This document shows, piece after piece, positions 42,422-49,908 of a stretch of DNA of 64,000 nucleotides. Numbering within the stretch: the stretch's first letter is position 1; the number at the start of each line of letters is the position of its first letter. The position numbers and the translations under genes were made by a program. Source of the stretch: Propionicimonas sp020161015 (GTDB lineage Bacteria; Actinomycetota; Actinomycetes; Propionibacteriales; Propionibacteriaceae); contig NZ_CAXWGX010000012.1 in assembly GCF_964266745.1 (NCBI RefSeq), positions 496,001-560,000 on the forward strand, read 5' to 3'. The notes beneath the pieces were generated by a model, which was not told the origin of the DNA, did not search any database, and was given only the letters and a program-made list of their open reading frames with translations.

Positions 42422-43312
42422 ATGAACTCTGAAGCGGGACAGGGTGGTCGGAACCGACCATCGCCCCCGCGCGGAGTCGCTCAACCGATCCCGGGCCTTG
42501 ACCGGCCCGGGATCCCGAGCGACCAGCTCGACCTCATCGCCCACGCGGTCAACGCCCTTGCCGGGTTCCTTGGGCGTCGCGACCTGGCGTCACTCGACCA
42601 CTCGGGGCTCGCCACAGCAGGCTTCACGCACGCCGACGTCCTGGTTCTCTTCGGCGGAAGCATCTTGGAGGGCGCCGACCTGCTCGCCCTGGCCATGCGG
42701 CGTCGGCTGGCCACCCGCTACATGATTGTCGGCGGTGAGGGCCACACGACTGCACTCCTGCGCCACGAGGTCGCGCAGCACGTCCCTAGCCTTCTGGCCA
42801 GCCGGTCTGAGGCGGACCTGATCGCGCAGTACCTCTCTTTTCGCTACGGGCTCGACGTCGACCTTCTCGAGCGGCGCTCGACGAACTGCGGCACGAACGT
42901 GACCAACTGCCTCGAACTCCTTCACACTCTCTCGATTCCCCACCGCACGATCATCGCGATTCAGGACGCCACCATGCAGCTGCGCATGGACGCGGGCTTT
43001 CGAAAGCACCTTCCGCCCGGTCACCAGGTGATCAACTTCGCGGCGTACTCGGCAAGTGTGGTGGCCGCGCACGGCCGCCTGCAGTTCGAGCGCCCGCCCG
43101 CCGGAATGTGGCACATGTCCCAGTACGTGTCGCTCCTGCTGGGAGAGATCCCGAGGCTTACCGACGACGATGCCGGCTACGGCCCGAATGGCCGGGGGTT
43201 CATCGCACGCGTTGAGATTCCCGACAAGGTGAGCCATGCCCACCGATTCCTGAGCAGCCGCTTTCCCAGCCTCGTTCGACAAGCGAACTCTCGCTGGGCG
43301 GTGGCGATGTGA
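42422..43312 (+). CDS. YdcF/DUF218-like protein
   Basis: A 296-aa soluble protein with the pattern of the YdcF branch of the DUF218 fold: VLVLFGGSILEGADLLALAM, YMIVGGEGHTTALLRHE, and the ERRSTNCGTNVTNCLELL motif corresponding to the conserved E-x-S-x-x-T-x-x-N segment. E. coli YdcF binds S-adenosylmethionine, but its function is unknown. The first 35 residues are proline-rich and variable. It sits between transketolase and the ROK kinase in the sugar operon, so a role on a carbohydrate intermediate is possible. Confidence 0.75.
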   Translation: MNSEAGQGGRNRPSPPRGVAQPIPGLDRPGIPSDQLDLIAHAVNALAGFLGRRDLASLDHSGLATAGFTHADVLVLFGGSILEGADLLALAMRRRLATRYMIVGGEGHTTALLRHEVAQHVPSLLASRSEADLIAQYLSFRYGLDVDLLERRSTNCGTNVTNCLELLHTLSIPHRTIIAIQDATMQLRMDAGFRKHLPPGHQVINFAAYSASVVAAHGRLQFERPPAGMWHMSQYVSLLLGEIPRLTDDDAGYGPNGRGFIARVEIPDKVSHAHRFLSSRFPSLVRQANSRWAVAM

Positions 43313-43334
43313 CCAACCCACGAGGAGTGCGCTG

Positions 43335-44363
43335 ATGCTGATCCACAATCCCTACGACGTCGAGACGACTCCTGGCGGTCCTGGCAGCGCGCCTTCCGGT
43401 GCGACGAGGTTCGTGGGCGTCGATGTCGGCGGCACCAACATCAAGTCCGTCGTCCTCTCACAGGCCACCGGCACCCCGGAAGTCATCGAAAAAGCCGAGT
43501 GCGCCACGACCGGCACGACGCCGGTCGAGATCCTGCAGCAGGTAGCTGAGATAGCGCGGGGCCACCTCGACAGATCGGCCACGCCTGCCACCCTCGGGTT
43601 CTCGCTTCCCGGCGCCGTGGATCGTCGCACGGGCGTCACCGGCGTTATGCCCAACCTCCCTGGCGTCTGGCACGGTGTCCCTGCCGTCGACATCGTGTCC
43701 GGTATCACTGGTGTTCAGACGTCGATCGTCAACGATGCCCGCGCCTTCGCGCTCGCCGAGTCACGTCTGGGAGCTGCCCGCGGACTGCGAGTTGTTGTCG
43801 GCGTGACCCTAGGCACCGGCCTAGGGGGAGGAATCGTCGTCAATGGGTCGTTACTGGAGGGCACCTCAGGGTTCGCCGGCGAACTCGGGCACCAGATCGT
43901 CAGCCTTGGTGGTGCGCGGTGCGGCTGCGGGAACCGTGGCTGTGCGGAGACGTTCGTGAAGACGCAGGCGCTCGTGACCGCAACCGGGCTCCCGTCCGCC
44001 CAGGCAGTGTTCAGGAGCGCGGCGCAAGGGGAGCTCGCCGCCGTGTCTGCAGTCGGCACCTACATCGCGCATCTCGCGGTGGCGCTTGCGAACGTCCACA
44101 CCTTGTTGTGCCCGGACGCCTTCGTAATCGGCGGCGGCATCGCCGAGGCCGAGGCTCAACTCTTCCACCCGCTGCTCGACAAGATGAAGGCACTCATCAT
44201 GTTCGACCACCCGACCAGCGTGCACCTCAGGAAGGCAATGCTCGGACCGTGGGCCGGCGCCATCGGCGCAGCTCTCGTCGCCTCCGACGCGACCGCCGCG
44301 CTTTCGATATCGAGCGCCGGACGTTGGACCCGCGCGGGTGTGGACAGCGTGGAGTGGGCATGA
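43335..44363 (+). CDS. ROK family sugar kinase
   Basis: A 342-aa ROK protein with ATP-binding FVGVDVGGTNIKSVVL, the catalytic region SIVNDARAFALAESRLGAAR, GVTLGTGLGGGIVVNG and the zinc site GGARCGCGNRGCAETF. No DNA-binding domain is present, so it is a kinase (glucokinase, allose or N-acetylmannosamine kinase type) and not a repressor. It is the second kinase of the operon after the PfkB member. ATG 43335 follows the YdcF-like gene by 22 nt, and its stop overlaps the start of the RpiB-fold gene, which suggests a kinase-isomerase pair. Confidence 0.9.
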   Translation: MLIHNPYDVETTPGGPGSAPSGATRFVGVDVGGTNIKSVVLSQATGTPEVIEKAECATTGTTPVEILQQVAEIARGHLDRSATPATLGFSLPGAVDRRTGVTGVMPNLPGVWHGVPAVDIVSGITGVQTSIVNDARAFALAESRLGAARGLRVVVGVTLGTGLGGGIVVNGSLLEGTSGFAGELGHQIVSLGGARCGCGNRGCAETFVKTQALVTATGLPSAQAVFRSAAQGELAAVSAVGTYIAHLAVALANVHTLLCPDAFVIGGGIAEAEAQLFHPLLDKMKALIMFDHPTSVHLRKAMLGPWAGAIGAALVASDATAALSISSAGRWTRAGVDSVEWA

Positions 44364-44923
44364 GGCTGGCACGCGACAAGTACGTCGTAGTTGGTGCCGA
44401 CTTCTGTGGCCTCCCACTGAAGGATGCCGTCAAGGCGCACCTCGCCATCCGAGGGTGGACGGTTGACGACCTCACGCCGACCCTCGACAGCACCTTGATG
44501 TACCACCGAGTCGGGTTCCTGGTCGGTTCCCGGATCGCCGAGGGCATGTATGAGAAGGCCCTCGTCTTCGACGGTACGGGGATGGGGAGCCACATCGCGG
44601 CCAGCAAGTGTCCGCATGTTCACGCCGCCGTGGCTGAGACCATTCAGGCAGCGCGGCGTGCTGCAACCGCAAACGGTGCCAACCTGCTGGCGATGGGTGC
44701 ACTGTGGACCGCTCCGCCGCTGGCCTGTGCGATGGCGGACGCGTTCCTAGAGGGATACCTCGGAAACGGCTACGAGCGGTGGGAAGGCTTCTATGACTAT
44801 CACGAGCTCGGGTATCGCGAATGCGATGCCTTCGACTACGAGGCGTTTCGGGGGAATGGCTTCAGCGTGCCCAACGCGGGCGAGCCCTGGCTCGGTCCCG
44901 AGCCGCCAGGGCTGTCCTTCTAG
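44360..44923 (+). CDS. RpiB/LacAB-fold protein without the usual catalytic cysteine
   Basis: A 187-aa member of the sugar-phosphate isomerase family. YVVVGADFCGLPLKDAVKAH matches the RpiB N-terminus. The phosphate loop reads ALVFDGTGMGSHIAASK, where aspartate D71 replaces the active-site cysteine found in RpiB (CGTG, as at 11052). It is about 40 residues longer than RpiB, ending NAGEPWLGPEPPGLSF. RpiB-fold proteins with other jobs are known, for example DhuI, which isomerises 4-deoxy-hexosulose uronate in streptococci. It could isomerise the phosphorylated product of the ROK kinase or an unsaturated uronate product. The start overlaps the ROK stop (ATGA). It is the last cargo gene of the island. 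Confidence 0.8.
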   Translation: MRLARDKYVVVGADFCGLPLKDAVKAHLAIRGWTVDDLTPTLDSTLMYHRVGFLVGSRIAEGMYEKALVFDGTGMGSHIAASKCPHVHAAVAETIQAARRAATANGANLLAMGALWTAPPLACAMADAFLEGYLGNGYERWEGFYDYHELGYRECDAFDYEAFRGNGFSVPNAGEPWLGPEPPGLSF

Positions 44924-45107
44924 TGCTTAGCCGCTCAGCCACCGGACGCAGGGCTGATCGCTCGAGGACGACGGACCTTCCACTTGGGCGAAGGGGTAGT
45001 GCGGGCTGCCGCCGCCGATCACGCCCTGCCCCTCGCCCAACTAGGCCCTAATCAACCGAGGTTTGGCGAGTTGTGCCACGGACCCTGTTCGATTTCCGGA
45101 TGGAGGT

Positions 45108-45126
45108 CAACACAGATCCAACACAG
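45108..45126 (+). other. putative integrase arm-type site, right
   Basis: CAACACAGATCCAACACAG differs from the left copy (374-392) at one base and lies 105 bp inside attR. The 307-bp stretch between the last cargo gene and attR holds this site and no gene I can support. Confidence 0.55.
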
Positions 45127-45230
45127 TCGGTTCGCGCCGGGGACGTTTCGGGCTGCTGTCCGCGTTGGTCGCCACGCTCATTGGCGCCGAGAACATGCTC
45201 CAGAACCAGCTGCACCTAGCCTGTGGCGAA

Positions 45231-45288
45231 CTCTCAAGGCGGTAGCGCGGGTTCGAATCCCGTCGGGGCTACAAGGTGAAACCCCTTG
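45231..45288. repeat. attR, 58-bp core repeat (tRNA-Glu 3' fragment)
   Basis: An exact copy of 259-316. It holds the 3' part of tRNA-Glu from the anticodon loop onward, without the 5' half, and so is the displaced original end of the chromosomal gene. The resident terminator hairpin follows directly. Confidence 0.93.
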
Positions 45289-45310
45289 CCAGGAATCTGG
45301 CAAGGGGTTT
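45279..45310 (+). terminator. original tRNA-Glu terminator on the chromosome side
   Basis: AAACCCCTTGCCAG pairs perfectly with CTGGCAAGGGGTTT over a GAAT loop (14-bp stem). It is equivalent to the island copy at 308-341 but differs in loop and lower stem, which shows where island DNA ends. Confidence 0.85.
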
Positions 45311-45359
45311 CCTCCGTTTTGAGCCGACGTCTGGACCGCGTGAACCGACAGGCCCAGGC

Positions 45360-45490
45360 CCACCGTCGCCGGCTCGCCGCCGGGCATCCGCTGGACGACC
45401 TTGACGCGGCACCGGCAGCGCTCGCCGGGGACGCTGCGGTGTGGCGGCCGCTCGTGCGGGTGGAGGTGGTGGACCAGAGCCTCCGCCCAC
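45360..45490 (-). pseudogene. decayed integrase C-terminal fragment
   Basis: The minus strand reads HLHPHE, then a short frameshifted stretch, then VKVVQRMPG. This matches HFHPHE ... VKVVQRMLG of the island integrase (315-344). DNA such as GCATCCGCTGGACGACCTTGACG is shared with the integrase gene near 648-670, and spacing over the shifted part is unchanged at 51 nt. Only the region around the catalytic H-x-x-R box survives. It lies outside attR, in the same orientation and on the same side of a tRNA-Glu repeat as the active integrase. It is therefore a relic of an earlier related element at this site. Confidence 0.8.
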
Positions 45491-45581
45491 GCCGGGGCGG
45501 TTCAGGAATCAGTTCTTACGAGGTTCTTTCGGAGCGGCCGGATCGCTCGCCATGTGGAGTGCGGTGGGCTGGACTGAGCGC

Positions 45582-46628
45582 ATGCGGGTTCTTGTGACCG
45601 GTGCTGCCGGCTTCATCGGCTCGACGATCGTCGACCTCCTGCGCCTGGAGGGTCACGAGGTGCTGGCCGTTGACCTCCTGCTGGACAGGGCCCATCGCTC
45701 CCGTCCGGCGTGGGTGGACGACGGCCTCCACGTCGTCGACGTCCGCGACGAGTCGCGCCTGGCCGGCCTGCTGAGGGGGGTCGATGCGGTGTGCCACCAG
45801 GCTGCGATGGTCGGCCTGGGGCTGACGATCCACGACGCCCCGGACTATGCCTCCCACAACGTCGTCGGGACCGCAACGCTGGTGTCCGCGATGACTCGGG
45901 CCGGGGTGAACGACCTGGTGCAGGCCTCCTCCATGGTGGTCTACGGCGGTGGACGGGAGGTGTGCCCGGTCCACGGCGACGTGGCGACACGCCCGAGAGC
46001 GATCGAGGACCTGGCTTCGGGCCGCTTCGAACCTCGCTGCGCGGTGTGCGGCGAGCAGGTCACCTGGGCGCTGGTGGGGGAGGGGGCGCCGCTGAAACCG
46101 CACAACGCCTACGCCGCCACCAAACTGGCTCAGGAGCACCTCGCGATCGCCTGGAGCGAGCAGTCCGGGGGCCGGGCGATCAGCCTGCGCTACCACAACG
46201 TCTATGGGCCAAGGATGCCGCGCGACACCCCTTACGCCGGGGTCGCGAGCATCTTCCGTTCTGAACTGGCAGCGGGCCGGGCACCCAGGGTCTACGAGGA
46301 CGGTGGCCAGATGCGCGACTTCGTGCACGTCCACGATGTTGCCCGTGCGAACGTGAAGGCGCTGGAGAGCCTTGCTGCCGGGGTCGCCTCAGGGCACCGT
46401 GCCTACAACGTCGCGTCCGGGGAGCCCCACACGGTGCTCGACCTGGCGAGCGCGCTCACGCGGGAACTCCGCGGACCCCAGCCGCTGGTGGTGGGCGGTG
46501 GACGGCCCGGAGATGTGCGCCACGTCGTTGCCGACCCGGCACGCATCAGGGCCGAGCTCGGGTTCGTCGCCCGGGTCCGTTTCGACGAGGGGATCGCGGA
46601 CTTCGCGTCCGCGCCCCTGCGCGCCTGA
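45582..46628 (+). CDS. NAD-dependent epimerase/dehydratase (extended SDR)
   Basis: A 348-aa nucleotide-sugar enzyme. It has the NAD motif MRVLVTGAAGFIGSTIVDLL, a GVDAVCHQAAMVG segment, QASSMVVYGGG and the catalytic YxxxK in NAYAATKLAQEHL. An insert with a Cys pair (RCAVCGEQ) lies just before that tyrosine. The C-terminal half includes RDFVHVHDVARANVKAL. UDP-glucose 4-epimerase or dTDP-sugar dehydratase-like activity is likely, but the precise sugar is unknown. The ATG at 45582 starts the Rossmann fold; upstream frame is low complexity and overlaps the integrase relic. It is the first intact chromosomal gene after the island. Confidence 0.88.
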   Translation: MRVLVTGAAGFIGSTIVDLLRLEGHEVLAVDLLLDRAHRSRPAWVDDGLHVVDVRDESRLAGLLRGVDAVCHQAAMVGLGLTIHDAPDYASHNVVGTATLVSAMTRAGVNDLVQASSMVVYGGGREVCPVHGDVATRPRAIEDLASGRFEPRCAVCGEQVTWALVGEGAPLKPHNAYAATKLAQEHLAIAWSEQSGGRAISLRYHNVYGPRMPRDTPYAGVASIFRSELAAGRAPRVYEDGGQMRDFVHVHDVARANVKALESLAAGVASGHRAYNVASGEPHTVLDLASALTRELRGPQPLVVGGGRPGDVRHVVADPARIRAELGFVARVRFDEGIADFASAPLRA

Positions 46629-46644
46629 CCTGACCTCGCGGCGG

Positions 46645-47670
46645 TCAGCTCGCCCGCGCGAGGGCTGCCGCGGGCAGCCGGACGGTGAAGCAGCAGCCCT
46701 GGGGCACGTTTCGGACCGACACGGTCCCGTCCTGGGCGGCGACGAGCCCCCGCACGATGGCCAGCCCGAGCCCTGCCCCCGGGCTGAGCGGGGCGGCCTC
46801 CGGCGATCGCGCGGTGGTGCCGCGGAAGCCGACGTCGAAGACGCGCGGCAGTTCCTCGGCGGGGATCCCCCCGCAGCCGTCCGTGACGGAAAGCCAGGCC
46901 CCCGACGGATCGTCCCCACCGCGGATCCGGACAGTCCGTCCCGGCTGGGTGTGCCGGACCGCGTTCACCATGAGGTTCTGCACCACGCGCTCCATCTCGC
47001 GTCCCGACCCCATGCCCACGAGTCCCGGCAGGTCGACGTCCAGGTGGACGCCGCGGCCGGCGGCGACGGGCCGGAGGCTGCTGACCGTCTCCTCGACGAG
47101 CTGGTCCAGGGCGATCGGCTCCACCCGGAGTTCGAGCGCGCCGCTGCTGATCCGCGAGAGTTCGAACAGGTCGTCGACCATCGCGCTGAGCCGGGTCGAC
47201 TCCCGTCCGATCCGGGCGCCGTAGTCGCTGATCTCCGACGGGTTCTCCACCACCTGGTCCTCGAGGGCTTCGGCCATCGCCTTGATGCCGGCGAGGGGGG
47301 TTCGGAGGTCATGGCTGATCCAGGCGATCAGCTCCCGGTGGCTCTGCTCCCTGGCACGTTCCTCTGCCCGGCGCATCTCGATGGCGAGAGTGCGGCGGGC
47401 GAACTGCTGGCCGATGAGGATCGAGCCCGGCACGAGCATCACCGCGACCAGGAGGCAGGTGACCAACGTCCAGCCGAGTTGCTCGGTGAACATGAAACCG
47501 CTGATCGCCACGACGAAGCCGAGGGCGGCCAGCAGCGGGAAGGCCACCACGAGGGCAAGGGAGAGCCCGAGATGGCGCCGGAAGGTCCTGAGCAGGAGCC
47601 ACAAGGCGACGATCGTCACCGCGCAGGTGAGCAGTGCCCAGGGCGCGATGTGCAGCAAGGCCTCGCTCAT
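46645..47670 (-). CDS. sensor histidine kinase
   Basis: A 341-aa membrane kinase. Three to four hydrophobic segments fill residues 1-100 with almost no extracellular loop, so it probably senses within the membrane. Then come the phospho-acceptor box ELIAWISHDLRTPLAGIK, the N box QNLMVNAVRHTQPG, the G1 box VTDGCGGIPAEELPRVFD and the G2 box GAGLGLAIVRGLVAAQDG. Its start overlaps the response-regulator stop by 4 nt, so the two form a two-component pair. The signal is unknown. Confidence 0.93.
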   Translation of the reverse strand: MSEALLHIAPWALLTCAVTIVALWLLLRTFRRHLGLSLALVVAFPLLAALGFVVAISGFMFTEQLGWTLVTCLLVAVMLVPGSILIGQQFARRTLAIEMRRAEERAREQSHRELIAWISHDLRTPLAGIKAMAEALEDQVVENPSEISDYGARIGRESTRLSAMVDDLFELSRISSGALELRVEPIALDQLVEETVSSLRPVAAGRGVHLDVDLPGLVGMGSGREMERVVQNLMVNAVRHTQPGRTVRIRGGDDPSGAWLSVTDGCGGIPAEELPRVFDVGFRGTTARSPEAAPLSPGAGLGLAIVRGLVAAQDGTVSVRNVPQGCCFTVRLPAAALARAS

Positions 47671-48362
47671 TCACTGTCTCCCATCGGTTGGTACCGGTAC
47701 CCGACGCCCCAGACCGTCTGGAGCCGGACCGGGTTGGCGGGGTTGGGCTCGACCTTCTCCCGCAGCCGGCGCACATGGACGGTCACGGTCGAGTCGTCAC
47801 CGAAGTCCCAGTCCCACACCTTCGCCAGGAGTTCGGACCGGCGGAACGCCTTGTTCGGGTGAGCGACCAGGAAGGCGAGGAGGTCGAATTCGCGGGCCGT
47901 CATCACCAGTTCGCGACCGGCCACGCTGGCGCGGCGGGCGGACAGGTCGACGACGAGGTCCCCGTCGACCAGCGGTGCCGACGGTGCGGACCGGGGCGAG
48001 GACCGCTGCAGCAGCCGTTGGGCGCGCAACGTCACCTCCCGCGGCGAGAACGGCTTGACCACGTAGTCGTCCGCGCCCTGTTCCAGCCCGACCACCCGGT
48101 CGGACTCGCTGCCGAGCGCGGTGAGGATCATGATCGGCACGTCGCTGGCCCGCCGGATTCGCTCGCAGACGTCGAGACCGTCGATGCCGGGGAGCATCAG
48201 GTCGAGGATCACCAGGTCGGGCGCCTCCCGGGTGGCCGCGTCCAGGCCACTGAGCCCGTTGTCGGCCTCACTGACCTCCAGGCCGGCCCGGGTCAGGTAG
48301 CGGCGCAGGACATCCCTCGTGGTCGGGTCGTCCTCGATCACCAGCACGCGCGTGGCCGGCAT
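47667..48362 (-). CDS. OmpR/PhoB family response regulator
   Basis: A 231-aa regulator. The receiver domain has VLVIEDDPTTRDVL (acid pocket), the phospho-acceptor in LVILDLMLPGIDG, ILTALGSE and YVVKPFSPREV. The C-terminal winged helix includes LTAREFDLLAFLVAHPNKAF and VTVHVRRLREKVE. ATG 48362 has AGGAAGG upstream; an earlier in-frame ATG at 48401 overlaps the membrane glycosyltransferase gene. It is followed by its histidine kinase. Direct repeats upstream of the divergent glycosyltransferase operon at 49828 are a candidate binding site. Confidence 0.94.
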   Translation of the reverse strand: MPATRVLVIEDDPTTRDVLRRYLTRAGLEVSEADNGLSGLDAATREAPDLVILDLMLPGIDGLDVCERIRRASDVPIMILTALGSESDRVVGLEQGADDYVVKPFSPREVTLRAQRLLQRSSPRSAPSAPLVDGDLVVDLSARRASVAGRELVMTAREFDLLAFLVAHPNKAFRRSELLAKVWDWDFGDDSTVTVHVRRLREKVEPNPANPVRLQTVWGVGYRYQPMGDSE

Positions 48363-48394
48363 GCCGATTCCTTCCTGTTCGTGCTCCACCCCGT

Positions 48395-49765
48395 TCACCA
48401 TTCAGTCAGCAGCAGATGATTCACCGCAAGGGCCCACAGGCCGGCGGCGACGAGTCCCGGGCGGCGCCAGGACGGTGGCGCGAGGCCGGCGGCGACCCAC
48501 ACCGTGAAGGTGAACGTCAGCCAGATCCGTTCGGTCTCGGCCTTGGACAGGCCGCTGAGGTCCGACAGCCCGATCACCGCGAGGCCGGCGAGGGCGAGCC
48601 ACGCCGGCGCCGCCTCGAGGCGCTGCCGGTGCGCGCCGGCAACAGTACGCACGGCCCGGACGAGGGCGAGGGCGATGATCGGTGAGGCACACACCACCAC
48701 GGCGGCCAGGTTCGCCCAGACGAAGTAGCTGTAGGGACGGGAGTCGGCGATCCCCTGGTAGTAGCGGACCTGTGTCTGCGCCAGACCCTCCCACCAGCGG
48801 AAGCCGGCGAGGGTGAAGAACCCCACCACGGCGCCCACCCCTGCGGTCGTGAGCAGCCAGCCGCAGCGGACCACCGACCACCCCGCCCTGCGTGCCGACA
48901 GCAGAAGTGCGGTGGCAGCCACGATGCCGTAGAGCACATGGCCGTACGACAGGTAGAGCAGGGCGCCGAACAACAGCCCGCCGGCCAGCGACGCGAGCGG
49001 GCGTCGCTGGACCGCGCCCCAGCAGGCGGCCATCACCGCCAACGATGCGACGCCCAGGAACACCGCGTCCCCCGAGACTCCGATCCACACCGCCCCGGGG
49101 AAGACCGCCGCCCACGGCACGAACTGCCGGGCCGTGCCCGGCGCGCCGAGCGCCCTGAGCGTGACCGCCCACGCGGGCACCGCAAGGCTGCCGACGACCA
49201 TGCAGAACAGGGCCGCCCACGCCGGACCTCCCAGACCGACCTGCTGGAGGAACCAGAACACCAGGGTCGCCAGCGGCGGATGGACCGACACGTGGGTGGT
49301 CCAGGCGTCGGGGACGTTGACGATCCGCTCGGAGAAGCCGCGGAGGAACGCCCACGGGTCGCCGACGAGCGGGACGTCGTGGAGGTACTCGTGGGGCGAG
49401 AGCAGCTTGGTGGCCCAGTCCCCGTCCACCGAGGCGAGGGAGAAGATCCAGCCGAACCCCACCGCCCAGCCGGCGGCCAGCAGGGTGCCCCACCGGAGCG
49501 TGGCCGCGATCTGCTGGAGGCGGGCAGCGGCGACCAGCATCGCTGCCGCCGGCAGGGTCCACCAGGAGACGTGCGGCGCCCATTCGGCGAAGATCGGCGG
49601 GAACGGCAGCAGAATGATCGTCCCCGACGCCTCGATGGCGCGGCCGACGACGTGGGCCAGCCACACCAGGCCGAGGGACCCCGCGAGCACCGTCCAGTCA
49701 ACGGCCGTGAGCCGCTCCCGTTCCGTAGCGAGCGTGGCACTCAACTCGGCGGGCGTGGTCCTCAC
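48395..49765 (-). CDS. polytopic membrane protein, GT-C glycosyltransferase-like
   Basis: A 456-aa protein with about ten to twelve hydrophobic helices and a short cytoplasmic N-terminus. A large first outside loop holds VNVPDAWTTHVSVHPPLATL, which resembles the acidic and histidine loop of GT-C lipid-phosphate-sugar transferases. No soluble C-terminal domain is present. Mannosyl- or other polyprenyl-phosphate-sugar transfer is a reasonable guess. It is upstream of the two-component genes on the same strand (32-bp gap to the regulator) and divergent from the GT2 operon. Confidence 0.7.
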   Translation of the reverse strand: MRTTPAELSATLATERERLTAVDWTVLAGSLGLVWLAHVVGRAIEASGTIILLPFPPIFAEWAPHVSWWTLPAAAMLVAAARLQQIAATLRWGTLLAAGWAVGFGWIFSLASVDGDWATKLLSPHEYLHDVPLVGDPWAFLRGFSERIVNVPDAWTTHVSVHPPLATLVFWFLQQVGLGGPAWAALFCMVVGSLAVPAWAVTLRALGAPGTARQFVPWAAVFPGAVWIGVSGDAVFLGVASLAVMAACWGAVQRRPLASLAGGLLFGALLYLSYGHVLYGIVAATALLLSARRAGWSVVRCGWLLTTAGVGAVVGFFTLAGFRWWEGLAQTQVRYYQGIADSRPYSYFVWANLAAVVVCASPIIALALVRAVRTVAGAHRQRLEAAPAWLALAGLAVIGLSDLSGLSKAETERIWLTFTFTVWVAAGLAPPSWRRPGLVAAGLWALAVNHLLLTEW

Positions 49766-49908
49766 GTCGCGACGCTAGGGCGCTTCGGCGTCGCGGGATC
49801 CGCGTCGGCGGCGCCCGAAAGACTCTCGTAAGGTCCTGCCGATTCCGGCAAGATCCCGGTAATGCCCGCCGCCTGTTCGGCGGGGCGGAGGCTACCTAGC
49901 GTCGAGCC
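49766..49908. promoter_or_regulatory. divergent promoter region with direct repeats
   Basis: GTAAGGTCC (49828-49836) and GCAAGATCC (49848-49856) are similar nonamers 20 bp apart, the spacing of two helical turns seen for OmpR-family sites. A hairpin CCCGCCG/CGGCGGG lies at 49865-49884, before the GT2 start. Binding by the adjacent response regulator is only inferred. Confidence 0.35.

Larger units (their letters stand above)
259..45288. mobile_element. 45-kb tRNA-Glu genomic island with metabolic cargo
   Basis: The element is bounded by a perfect 58-bp direct repeat (259-316 and 45231-45288) that covers the tRNA-Glu 3' half and the start of its terminator. A tyrosine integrase lies just inside the left end, oriented toward the att site, next to a small helix-turn-helix protein. 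An ArdC-like antirestriction gene follows. No relaxase, FtsK-like translocase or type IV secretion gene is visible. It therefore looks like an integrative element or phage-like island that has lost transfer genes or never had them. Cargo from 6.7 to 44.9 kb is carbohydrate and acid catabolism with four dedicated regulators. Its codon use looks somewhat less GC-extreme than the flank right of 45.3 kb. Confidence 0.9.
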
